DNA of 64,000 nt, from the NCBI GenBank assembly GCA_029204225.1, contig CM055102.1:33970585-34034584 (forward strand). Reading direction: 5' to 3'. Position 1 is the first letter of the stretch. Every line of letters begins with the position of its first letter. Shown here in pieces: positions 22,470 through 33,967 of this stretch. The position numbers and the translations under genes were made by a program. The DNA comes from Diphasiastrum complanatum (taxonomy: Eukaryota > Streptophyta > Lycopodiopsida > Lycopodiales > Lycopodiaceae). Under the pieces are notes generated by a model. The model was not told the DNA's origin, did not search any database, and saw nothing but the letters and a program-made list of their open reading frames with translations.

Positions 22470-24062
22470 ATGAATGAAAATTTTAAAAAAAGGGTTCCCG
22501 GGCAGCGCACAAATGAGTCCAACAATTTATTTTTGGATATTAACAAAGTAGGGGCATACATGATTAAATATTACAAAATATTTGAAAGAGAAGTCCAAGG
22601 AAAATTGATATTGGTTATTAAACTTGATGAGTCTGAAATTGGTAAGGGACAAAAATTGGAACGGGTAAGTATCACCTTTATGAACAGAGCATTGAACAAT
22701 ATTAAAAATGATGCAAATGGTTCCTCATTTAGTGTTCAATCAGAGAATGAAATATGGTGGTTAGCAGCATTTCAGGTATATTTCAATTTTACTTAGTAAT
22801 GTATTTTATCACCTAAGTTGTTGATGTCAATGTTCGTAACTTTGTATGTGTTTGTTACTTTTTAGGTTTTAAAAGAAGACCATGCTATCTTGTCGTGGAT
22901 TTTTTCAACATCAAATTATGCAAAAATTATTGAAGAGCATATGGGTGGAAACAAAATATATGTGCCAAACTATGGCACGTTTCAAATTTTATGGCATCTT
23001 GCAGGTGATTTAAAGACACTGAAATGTATGTATAATGTTTCGCATGGGGCAAATACTAAACACCCTTGTTTGTATTGTATGAAGAATTGTAAAGACTTGA
23101 ATTCGACATGATCACGAGTTGGCCCAACAAGAGATCGAGAGGATCCAAACTTTAGACCTTTGTTGGCAATTCCCTTGATCAATGTTCACATATGCACATT
23201 GCATGCTGAGGTACGAATTATTGAAAAATTGATTTACAATCATATTTTGTATGTCTGGAATACTAAACCTGAATCGGCTTCTAAAATTGGAATTGAGAGA
23301 TTAGAGCAAGTACTTTCAAAAGCAGGTTTGCACAAGGGGAATGTAAAAATAGAAAAAAGTGAAAAACTACTGGGTAAATCAAGGAACGTTCCAAACAAGC
23401 CATCTTTTGGAGGTGCAAAAGCTAGAAGGTTTTTATCCAATCACACTGGAAAGTCTTCTACCATGACATACAATGTTTGGAAAGACGTTGTTGCAGCATC
23501 AAAAGATTTTGAAGAGAGGGGCAACACAAGATTAAAAAAAGCTATAGTCTGGCAAAATCTCATCAATTTGATTGGCATTTTGCAAAAAGAAAAGTTATCT
23601 GAAATTGACATTGCAAATTTACAAAAATATTGTGAGATATTTGTCAAATCGGTAGCAGAATGTTGGGGAGAGGATCATGTTACACACTATATGGTAATTC
23701 ACTATTTGTTTTTGTGCAAAAATTGTTCTGCAACGTCATATATTTGATTTTTGATATATGTATTTTATTGGTTGCAGCATATTCTATTACATCACACCAC
23801 ATTTTTTGCAAAAGAATATGGAAGTATGAGCATATGGTCTTCTCAAGGTATGGAGAAATCGCATTAGCAAGCAAGAGGAGCTTTTCATCAAGCAACCAAC
23901 CATGGAGGATATAATTCAAAGAGATGCTACTTATATCAATTATTTCAATGGTTCTACAGAAGAGCACAGTTTAGATATCAAACCAAATATTCAACAAATC
24001 TCATTTCATTCAAGAAGGCATTTCAACATCTGAAGAGAAATAGTTCAACTTCATCATCGTAA
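22470..24062 (+). pseudogene. Three-exon transposase-like protein, two in-frame stops
   Basis: Exons 22470-22775, 22866-23693 and 23778-24062 join in phase through GT-AG introns (CAG|GTATAT...TTTTAG and ATG|GTAATT...TTGCAG). Spliced, it is one frame broken by TGA 23109-23111 and TAG 23865-23867, ending at TAA 24060-24062. Motifs in order are: IKLDESEIGKGQKLERVS; SVQSENEIWWLAAFQ; LAGDLKTLKCMY followed by HPCLYCMKNC; INVHICTLHAEVRIIEKL; a basic SKxLGKSRNVPNKPSFGG-like stretch; WGEDHVTHYM; HHTTFFAKEYGSMSIWSSQGMEKSH; and HQATNHGG. From memory this layout resembles unnamed transposon-type proteins of cnidarians, sponges and glomeromycete fungi; no search was possible. The N-terminus seems missing. 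It ends 50 bp before unit B. Confidence 0.6.
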
Positions 24063-26649
24063 TAGAAAATCAATTAAAATATTACATATCCTCATCGGTA
24101 TCAAAGGTCAGCCTATTAGATTCAAGCTCAGAATAAATCTATGAGCTCTACTTGATTCAAACTTTGAAAAAATCTTGCAACATCAAACATAACATAAAAT
24201 TGCACAATGACACAAAACAATTTCTCTTGAAATAGCTTGATTAGAATGCAATATAGTGTACAAGGCATTCAATATGTCAACGTGTATACATTTTGCATCT
24301 ATGTGCCTTATTTATATGTGTACAATTTAATTACAAGGCATAACTAAAAGAAATAATTAGCTCCTAATGTCGGACATGAGCTTTATTGCAGTTGCATGTC
24401 AATGTCTGCCATATTGTCTTGAGGATATTCGTTAGAGACATTGTCTTATGATAATTGCTCCTAGGTCGTAATCTGAGCATAATACCTCGTAAGAGGGTTT
24501 TCTTGCGGTTCTCTTATGGGCAGTGACCGTAATGGCTCGTAAGAGAATTACTTATGGGCCTTTTACGAGTTTCTCTTACCAATTCTTTACGAGTTATTTG
24601 CCGGCTCTTTACGTGTTCCTTACGAGAAGTGCTCATAGCTGCAATCATTGTCACATTAGTTTGCATAGTGCAGTAGCTAGTTCATATAGATAACTAGCTT
24701 TATTTAAAGTGGTATCATGCTAGTCAAAACAGTCAACAATTTTGTCGATTCAAGATGGAGTTGACTCGATAGTCGACAATTTGTCGATCCGAGTTGGAGT
24801 CGAAACCATCGACAATTGTTGATTCGAGCTCGAGTCAAAACAAACAACAATTTGTCGATGATCGTTTGAGCCTCCATATTTGTTGTCAAGACTCCCTCAA
24901 CAGTTTGACTGTCAGACAAATACATGTTTGTGATACCCGTGTATTTATGTGGATTGTGGGACAATGCAAGTAAATATGCAACAACATGAATGGATCTAGA
25001 TTAGCCATGGGATTTAGGGAGAGATGGAATTAATCTTGCAATTATACCCCTGGTCGTTCTTTCAGTTCTAACAAATTCAATTTTGCTAGTCTGCTAATAT
25101 CATTCAATTGATTTAATTGAGTATCACTATAGGCGTCTATTACAATCATGATGAATGTAAAATATTAGACATCTATGACTTGGCATACAATCATTGATAT
25201 GATATTCAACATAAATTAGTGAACGATTGAGCAGACTAAATTGATAGTTAAGATAGAGTAGACAATCAATACACACAACAATTGATGCAAAACATACCAC
25301 ACACACACACACAAGAAATATACTATATTGAACTACTTGAGTACATTAATGAGATCATGAATTCTTTGAGTATTGTAACATTGTGGTAGTCGAATAATTT
25401 TTAGAATAACTAAGCATTGTGCATTATGATCATATTTTGCTCTCTCTTAAAGACAACCAATCTATAGGTCAATACATCTGATCTGCCTAGAATTTTTGTC
25501 TATATATTATATATATATATGAAGTCAAAGAGTTTATAAGCTATTCTTGTAAACTATGTTAAACTGAACTAAGTGTTTACGAGTTTAGGATGATCTAAGA
25601 GTTGTTTTTGCATTAGTTTAACTATGATCTCGTTCATTTTTGTAATTGATGTCATGCTTGTGGTGAAATAAGATCATGGTCAAAATGAATTTCAATTCTC
25701 AAAGTCAAAATATAGTTTGACCCAGACTAAGTAAAGGCTTGAGTATTGTAGACTATGTTAAATGCTTTTAATATTGTAGATTGTTCAAGTAGTTTCTACA
25801 AGAATGATTATATATACATGAACGGAAGTCCTCAAAAGATAAAATTGGTGTGTAGAACTCCATCACTCTCCCTTAAGCTTGTAGCTAAGAACCCGAATGA
25901 CAATTAAGCATATTTACTAGGGTAGAATGCTTATCCTTGAATAAGGGCTTTATTAACAGATCATAGCAAACATTTGTCAATGTGACAGTAAATCATTTCA
26001 ACCTCTCTATCTTTCACTTTTTCTATTAGAAAAGGAAATTCAATTTCAATATATTTGGTTCTAGAGTGAAAACGCAAGGGGCAAATGACTTCAAACATCC
26101 ATTGAGAGGTTTCTCTATGGTAATCACTCTATTTTCCGGTCTCATACTTGCAGATACAATCAGGGTTCCCTTCATTTGTAGTCTATAGCCTTTCATTTGG
26201 ATCAAAACGGACTTTAAACAAAAATTTTGTGAGTTTAGTGGTCCCAACACTAAAACCACTATTGGCCAAGGCTTGGCAAGTGGGCCCCACCATAGTACTA
26301 TACATGTAGAGTAATAAGTGCAAGGACACTAGCATCCTGCATGTGTAAGTCCAACCCAATGAGCACATTAACTAGTTTAAGTTGACTTGGGCCCTAAGTG
26401 CATATAAAATAAGTTAAAAGGCCCAAAGTCTAAGTTATAAGGTGGAGTCAAAGTCAAATGGTGGTAGGTAGGGGGTGCCTCTTTGTGCACCACTAGATCT
26501 TTTGTGTTTCTTTGAAGGGCTAGAATTTCAATCCTTACCACTTTAAAGTAGCCCATAGGATGAATGGAGCAAGGGCCTCCCCAAGCATAAAAGGGCACCA
26601 TTTGTACTCATTTGACATTCTCAATTCCAAGAAGAGACTCTACCGGTTT

Positions 26650-26653
<4 letters not shown>

Positions 26654-26687
<34 letters not shown>
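26654..26687. repeat. (CT)17 microsatellite in unit B
   Basis: This is the counterpart of the AG tract in units A and C, here shortest at about 34 bp. Confidence 0.95.
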
Positions 26688-26689
<2 letters not shown>

Positions 26690-27167
26690 CTCCTCTTCCT
26701 TCTTTATGTATGCAGGTTGAGGCAAGGTTGCCGCTCCTAGTGACGATCCCGTACTACACACGACACACTACATTGGCACCATCTTTGAGGAGCACCATCA
26801 CTTGCCTTGCTGCATAGCATTTTTCTTTGCCTTTCTCTCCCTCTTCTTCTCTCTCACCCTTTCATCTCATAAAACAAATCAGATTTTGTGGCTTGTTAGT
26901 GTTAGTTGGGAGTAGACTTTTTGCATTTTTTTGCACGATTTTTTGCTTGTGTGGATTGTAGGGAGAGATTAAGAGGCAAGAGGTAGCAGATCCAAGCACC
27001 CAATCACTTCCACAAATCCATAAAACCCAAAAAAAAAAGACAGAAAATACCTCTATTTCTTGCAAAATGTGCAGAAAATGGCCAAAAAACACCTATCAAA
27101 CCTAATAACTTTTTGATCCTTCCAAACTAACTCTCACCGACTTGGCAGTATCTTTTGCTACATCAGC

Positions 27168-27975
27168 TGTTGGAAGTATTTCTAGTGAATGCGGTGGCTA
27201 GATCTACTTACGGGTGTAGTATAGGGATGTAGAGATTCGTACACTTTTTAAGTTTCTACATAAGCTTCAACAGAAATATGGACAGGAATGAGAGCACTAA
27301 GGCTTACCCAACTAGTGCCCGAAACTGAAATAAACTAATTAGTAACAATAATAAAAGTCCTTGCTAAGGCTTACCCAACTAGCAAGGTGACTAGACTAAT
27401 CCTAGATTAACACCCGAAGGGTAATAAAATGAGATTGCGGCTAATACTAAACAAATAAGCAATAATGAACATGCCACAATAAAACTGATGAAAAGGAGGC
27501 AAGAGGAGGCCCGAGCACCTTCCCTCAAGCTATGCACCTTTTCAAGGGAAACACAAATGAAATAGAATGATATTTCTCCAAAATAGAGAGCAAGATAGCT
27601 TAATCTCAAAAGTGTTATTTACAATGCAAATACCTCTCCTTTTATGGCAAGGAGGGTATTCCATAAGTGTCTACTAACTTATGGGACTAATTTGTTCCTA
27701 GCCTTTCTAGAACTTCTAACTTAGGATTTAGAACTTCAATTTTCTTAACTTAGGACAACTTAAGATAAATATCTCTAATCTTAAGTTTCCTAAGTCTAAG
27801 TTCTAAATCTATGTTTAAGCTATTTTATTATTATTTAAGCTTCTACTCATGGACTTACAAAACACATGCCATGACTTGAAGTTTATTGACAGATACTCAT
27901 ACGTGGTCTTACAAAACACATGCCATGGTTTTTTATTATTTTTTTATTTTCTCCGTGTTAGCATAGTTGCTAACA
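27168..27975 (-). mobile_element. LTR of unit B (808 bp)
   Basis: On the minus strand it runs from TGTTAGCAAC (27975) to CTTCCAACA (27168). It is preceded by a GAAGGGGGATAA polypurine tract at 27976-27987. Organisation is as in unit A, with no matching 5' LTR. Confidence 0.7.
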
Positions 27976-27987
27976 TTATCCCCCTTC

Positions 27988-30733
27988 TTATTGAATTGGT
28001 GGTCCCACACCAGTCGACGCCTTTTCGTCCTAGATTTTTTGTGCTTCTTGGAGGCGAGACTGTTGCTGTCGGGAGTGGTAAATGGTCGTCCCGATGCCCT
28101 CCATCATTTGCCACCGTAATTTGTTCAGGAAGGGCATGGGTTTGTAATAATAGAGCATACCCTAGAGAAAGTTATGGGTTTTCCATAGCTCCACCATATG
28201 CAAGGCGGAAGTAAGTGCAGCGCGATAATAGAGCCTTGCAACGTTGATATGGTCGTCTTGCGTGCACAAGGGTTTATTGATGTCAAAGCAATTGGGGGTA
28301 ACCCTCGATCCCAGAAACCTCTAAGTTCTGCCAGAAATGTCACCAGGCCGCAATTATCTGCAAAATATCTGACATCGCAATCAGGATTGCCATGGTGCTT
28401 CTGGTAGAAGACTCGGTAGTTGGTGACCATGTCTTTGGCTAAGTTGCCGGTATTGACTCCTGTGAGCTTAGGACAAAAGATTCTGTTCTTGACCTTGGTG
28501 GTAGGAAACGGTTCTCGCCTCGCTACTGGATAGTAATAAGGATTGGTGCGCATGTAGGAGGGAGCTTCGAGATACCGTGCCATCGAGGTCTTACTTTGCA
28601 GGAAGAGCTGATGGCGCTAGAGAGGTTGTGGATCCAGGAATTTGACTACTGCTTTATGTGTTTGACATTGGTCCAAATATGGCAGTATGTAGTCACCTCG
28701 CTCTTTCGTTACTGGGTACTTCTTTGCAAACACCTGAGAGATGCGCAACTCCTTGCTTGGTTCTATGGGCGTGATTCTGTGCTGGATGGTGGGGGCTTCA
28801 GAGGTAATCTCGTGTGCGGTTTGTGGATTGGGATCAGGAGATAGTGGAGGCGAGAGGTTAGCTTCTGCAATTCGTTGTGATTCAGGGGAAATGTGTTGTG
28901 GAATGAAGGTGAGGTTAGTGGTGTCGAGGGGGCTAGAAGCGGTGGAAGGGAAAAGAAAATGCTGGGAGCTGGTACCCCCAGAGTTGGTGTTTGAGCTCCT
29001 TGCCCCAGGGGTTGGCTTTGAAATGTGGAGCCTTGAGTTGTAGGAGGAGGCTGTTGAAATCATGCGCCATCTCCACTATCAGGTCCATCAAAGTGGTGTC
29101 CCGAATTATGAAATTGGGTGTGCTCTGCATGAACTGACAGTGTCGACTGGGCAGCAGCCTTTAAGCGTTCTTCCACGGTGGCTATGTGCTGGTTTAGGGC
29201 CTCAACGGAAGCAATGTATGATTGTTGTAATTTTGTGTGTTGCTCCATTGTGGCTTTCAACATTTGGGCCAGTGTTTGATAGGCCACCACTGGAATGGCA
29301 ATTCCCTCAGGGATAGTTGGTGGTGCGAAGTCGTTGAAGTCCACCATTTCCAACTGTTCCTTCATAGCGGAACATGTTGCTTGTGAATCTGCTACAGCCT
29401 CATCCTTCTCGGCTTTGAGGGTATCAATGGTTTGCTGCATGTTGGATACCTTCAGTTGGAGCTGGTTCTGGAAATGGATTAGCATCTACTGCTATTGTTG
29501 ATTGTAATTTGTGAGGTTTTGGATCTGCAGCTGTTGTTGTTTGGTTTCCTCCTCCAGCCTTGCTTTTTCTTTCTGAAGGCCTGCCATAGCACCATCGTCG
29601 AATTGTCGCATAGTGTGTTGTCCCCCTAGGGTGCTGAATATATGATATTGGAGCTCATTCACCAACCATTCACTTTTTGGGCTGTAAGGGGTAGCTGCTC
29701 CCAAGGACCAATGTCAAGGAGGTTGCATGTGTAGTTAGGATATGGCATGGGGTTAAATGGTAGAAAATCAGGAGCAGGGCTAGACGGAGGTGTAGGAAAG
29801 ATAGGGAGGGGTGATTGTGGATTGAGGTCTGGGAGATACTACGTGGCGGAGATTGTGGGATTGGGTTAGTGGTGACAGTGGTTGATGGGAGTGCAGTTAG
29901 TAATTGTAAGGCAAAATCATCTACGTTGACTGTGGAGTCAAGTAGGATGGAGATTTGTACAGTCGAGGGCTTTTGTGGAAGTGTGGAAGGGGAGCCCATG
30001 TTGAGAGTTAGTGAGGGTGTGGAGGTGACAGTAAATGGTAGGGGTGGTGGTGGGATTGTGAGAGCAAGTGATGGAGAGGAGATTGCCTCTGTGGACGAAA
30101 TCATGCCCATAGGATTAGAGCCAGAAGTGCTTGCCATTCCGGAGCTGCCTGCCTGCTGCTGCTACTTCTTGTCAACGTTGTTGGGCCTTGTGAAGTAAGG
30201 TCGCCTGCTGCTCTAGGACCTCCTTTGGGACCTGAGATGGTTTAAGGCTCCCTCCGGATTCAGCATATTCTACCCCGATGTCGCTGGATAGAATGTCATG
30301 TGGGACATTTGCTTCGGTACTGACTACCTTCCCTTTCTGCTTCTTAGTAGGTGGGGCTGGTGAGACTGGTTCTGTTTTCGGTTGGGGGGTGGCTTGCTGT
30401 TCTGTGCTTGGATGAACAACATCCAGATCCTTGATGGCAACAGCCGCCTTAGACCCCAATTGCTTGTTGACCAACATGTGGAGGAGATACCCACATTTGG
30501 TAGTTGATTTGCGGGCTTAACTCATTCGAATAGGTCGAGTAGGTTGCTCGGATGAGGCTCTCACTCTACTGGTCTCGGAAAAGTGTTAGATCAAAACCAA
30601 GATTGGTGAGGATATCCTTGGCCAGTGTGAGCTGTTCAGTGTAATTCTTAAGAGAGATCATGATTATATCCCCTGAATAAGGACGAGGGGGTTTACGACG
30701 GTGCAAGCTTAGTGAGGCATCACGAGAAGCCAT
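27988..30733 (-). pseudogene. Gag-like coiled-coil ORF of unit B (broken, best preserved)
   Basis: The ATG at 30733 (MASRDASLSLHRRKPPRPY) is followed by an open stretch (KDILTNLGFDLTLFRDQ) to a TAG, then frame changes. Long open segments remain: 30172-30477 (acidic/basic linker), 29670-30137 (Ser/Pro-rich), 29060-29485 (coiled coil TLKAEKDEAVADSQ, MLKATMEQHTKLQQSYIAS), 28617-29063 and 28125-28583 (VKNRIFCPKLTGVN, VTFLAELRGFWDRGLPP). The terminal TAA abuts the polypurine tract. The segment deleted from A near 11350 is present here. The protein's role is unknown; nucleocapsid-like gag of a non-autonomous retroelement is an inference from position. Confidence 0.6.
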
Positions 30734-30842
30734 GGTAGTAGTGATTTTAGATTGCTCTGAGAATTTTGAAAATTTTGAAAGAAATTTGGCATGAACTCGA
30801 GAGCAGCAATCTAAAATGAACTCGTGGAAAAAGTGTGGAGAC

Positions 30843-30851
30843 CTATATATA
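30843..30851 (-). promoter_or_regulatory. TATA box upstream of the unit B gag-like ORF
   Basis: TATATATAG on the minus strand lies about 110 bp before the ATG at 30733, at the same relative position as in unit A and a better consensus match. Confidence 0.5.
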
Positions 30852-30978
30852 GACGTTTTTGGGCAAGAATTCGCAACTTCACCCAGAATTCGTCCTCAGT
30901 GTCCATGATTTGGTAATGATGGTCGCGAATTTTGAGGCATCATTCTGAGGGCCCGCAAATTCCTGTAAGTGATTTGTG

Positions 30979-31089
30979 CTGGCCAAAAGAGGAAAAATGT
31001 CTGATAGTGCAAAGATGTATCTGATCAGAATTTACAAAGGTAATAGAGAAATCATGAGGATCAATTTGAGCTCCCACGAATTGTCTGCG
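30979..31089. other. Spacer between inverted units B and C
   Basis: About 110 bp are not shared with A, B or C. C begins within what corresponds to position 10782 of unit A. Nothing else is recognised. Confidence 0.6.
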
Positions 31090-32611
31090 AATTACAATCA
31101 ACAACAGCAGTAGATGCTAATCCATTTTCAGAACTAGCTCCAACTGAAGGTATCCAACATGCAGCAAGCCATCAATACCCTCAAATCCGAGAAGGATGAG
31201 GCTGTAGCAGATTCACAAGCAGCATGTTCCGCTATGAAGGAACAGTTGGAAATGGTGGACTTCAACGACTTCGCACCACCAACTATCCTTGAGGGAATTG
31301 CCATTCCAGTGGTGGCCTATCAAACGCTGGCCCAAATGCTGAAAGCCACGACGGAGCAACACGCAAAATTACAACAATCATACATTGCTTCCGTTGAGGC
31401 CCTAAAACTACACATAGCCACCCTGGAAGAACGCTTAAAGGTTGCTGCCCAGTCGACACCGTCGGTTCATGCAGAGCACACCCAATTTCATGATTCGGGG
31501 CACCACTTTGATGGACCTGATGGTGGAGATGGCACATGATTTCAACAGCCTCCTCCTACAACTCAAGGCTCCGCATTTCAAAGCCAACCCCTGGGGCAAG
31601 GAGCTCAAACACCAACTCTGGGGGTACCAGCTCCCAACATTTTCTTTTCCCTTCCACCGCTTCTAGCCCCCTCGACACCACTAACCCCACCTTCATTCCA
31701 CAACACTTTTCCCCTAAATCACAACGAATTGCAGAAGCTAACCTCTCGCCTCCTCTATCTCCTAATCCCGATCCACAAACCGCACACGAGATTGCCTCTG
31801 AAGCCCCCACCATCCAGCACAGAATCACGCCCACAGAACCAAGCAAGGGGTTGCGCGTCTCTCAAGAGTTTGCAAAGAAGTACCCAATAATGAAAGAGCG
31901 AGGTGGCTACATACTACCATATTTGGACCAGTGTCAAACACATAAAGCAGTAGTCAAACTCCTGGATCCACAACCTCTCTAGCGCCATCAGCTCTTCCTA
32001 CAAAGTAAGACATCGATGGCACGGTATCTCGAAGTTCTCTCCTACATGCGCACCAATCCTTATTACTATCCAGTAGCGAGGCGAGAACCGTTTCCTGCCA
32101 CCAATGTCAAGAACAGAATCTTTTGTCCTAAGCTCACAGGAGTCGATACTGGCAACTTAGCCAAAGACATGGTCACCAACTGCCGAGTCTTCTACCAGAA
32201 GCACCATGGCAATCCTAATCGCGATGTCAGATATTTTGCGGATAATTGCGGCCTGGTGACATTTCTGGCAGAACTTAGAGGTTTTTGGGATCGAGGGTTA
32301 CCCCCAATTGCTTTGACATCAATAAACTCTTGCGCACGGAAGACGGCCATATCAACGTTGCAAGGCTCTATTATCGCGCTGCACTTACTTCCGCCTTGCA
32401 TATGGTGGAGCTATGGAAAATCCATAACTTTCTCTAGGGTATGCTCTATTATTACAAACCCATGCCCTTCCTGAACAAATTACGGTGGCAAATGATGGAG
32501 GGCATCGGGACGACCATTTACCACTCCCGACAGCAACAGTCTCGCTTCCAAGAAGCACAAAAAATCCAGGACGAAAAGGCGTCGACTGGTGTGGGACCAC
32601 CAATTCAATAA
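31090..32611 (+). pseudogene. Gag-like ORF of unit C, C-terminal half
   Basis: It starts inside the coiled coil (MQQAINTLKSEKDEAVADSQ) and keeps the C-terminal domain in three long open segments: 31159-31539, 31536-31982 and 32016-32474. These overlap or nearly abut in different frames, so at least two frameshifts separate them. The same frame changes occur in B, which means either shared decay before duplication or programmed frameshifting; I favour decay. The final TAA at 32609-32611 precedes the polypurine tract. Confidence 0.6.
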
Positions 32612-32623
32612 GAAGGGAGATAA

Positions 32624-33430
32624 TGTTAGCAACTATGCTAACACAGAGAAAATAAAAAATAATAAAAAACCATGGCATGTGTTTTGTAAGACCACGTATG
32701 AGTATCTGTCAATAAACTTCAAGCCATGGCATGTGTTTTGTAAGTCCATGAGTAGAAGCTTAAATAATAATAAAATAGCTTAAACATAGATTTAGAACTT
32801 AGACCTAGGAAACTTAAGATTAGAGATATTTATGTTAAGTTGTCCTAAGTTAAGAAAATTGAAGTTCTAAATCCTAAGTTAGAAGTTCTAGAAAGGCTAG
32901 CAACAAATTAGTCCCATAAGTTAGTAGACACTTATGGAATACCCTCCTTGCCATAAAAGGAGAGGTATTTGCATTGTAAATAACACTTTTGAGATTAAGC
33001 TATCTTGCTCTCTATTTTGGAGAAATATCATTCTATTTCATTTGTGTTTCCCTTCGAAAGGTGCATAGCTTGAGGGAAAGTGCTCGGGCCTCCTCTTGCC
33101 TCCTTTTCATCGGTTTTATTGTGGCATGTTCATTATTGCTTATTTGTTTAGTATTAGCCGCAATCTCATTTTATTACCCTTCGAGTGTTAATTTAGGATT
33201 AGTCTAGTCACCTTGCTAGTTGGGTAAGCCTTAGCAAGGATTTTTATTGTTGTTACTAATTAGTTTATTTCCATTTCGGGCACTAGGTGGGTAAGCCTTA
33301 GTGCTCTCATTCCTGTCCATATTTCTGTTAAAGCTTATGCAGAAACTTAAAAAGTGGACGAATCTCTACATCCCTATACTACACCCATAAGTAGATCTAG
33401 CCACCGCATTCACTAGAAATACTTCCAACA
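32624..33430 (+). mobile_element. LTR of unit C (807 bp)
   Basis: It starts TGTTAGCAAC and ends CTTCCAACA, as in A and B. The polypurine tract here is GAAGGGAGATAA. Confidence 0.7.
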
Positions 33431-33907
33431 GCTGATGTAGCAAAAGGTACTGCCAAGTCAGTGAGAGTTAGTTTGGAAGGATCAGAAAGTTATTAGGTTT
33501 GATAGGTGTTTTTTGGCCATTTTTTGCGCATTTTGCAAGAAATAGAGGTATTTTCTGTTTTTTTTTTTTGGGTTTTATGGATTTATGGAAGTGATTGGGT
33601 ACTTGGATCTGCTACCTCTTGCCTCTTAATCTCTCCCTACAATCCACACAAGCAAAAAATCGTGCAAAAAAATGCAAAAAGTCTACTCCCAATTAACACT
33701 AACAAGCCACAAAATCTGATTTGTTTTATGAGATGAAAGGGTGAGAGAGAAGAAGAGGGAGAGAAAGGCAAAGAAAAATGCTATGCAGCAAGGCAAGTGA
33801 TGGTGCTCCTCAAAGATGGTGCCATGTAGTGTGTCGTGTGTAGTACGGGATCGTCGCTAGGAGCGGCAACCTCGCCTCAACCTGCATACATACAGAAGCA
33901 AGAGGAG

Positions 33908-33909
<2 letters not shown>

Positions 33910-33963
<54 letters not shown>
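33910..33963. repeat. (AG)27 microsatellite in unit C
   Basis: A pure AG run of about 54 bp at the position corresponding to the tracts in A and B. Confidence 0.95.

Positions 33964-33967
<4 letters not shown>

Larger units (their letters stand above)
24112..30978 (-). repeat. Composite repeat unit B (about 6.9 kb, inverted)
   Basis: This is the reverse-complement copy of unit A. It keeps the 5' border (CACAAATCAC at 30978) but ends about 180 bp short at the 3' side, at CTAATAGG, and lacks about 120 bp present in A near its 3' end. It pairs with A across the hydrolase region and with C across a short spacer, so it is one arm of two large inverted repeats. Confidence 0.85.

Noticed and set aside
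24112-24160. Helitron 3' terminus (hairpin AGCTCA...TGAGCT followed by CTAAT at the end of unit B)
   Set aside because: Units A and C continue 180 bp past this point, the homology runs three bases beyond CTAAT, the hairpin is too close and weak, and no TC 5' end or Rep/helicase ORF is seen.
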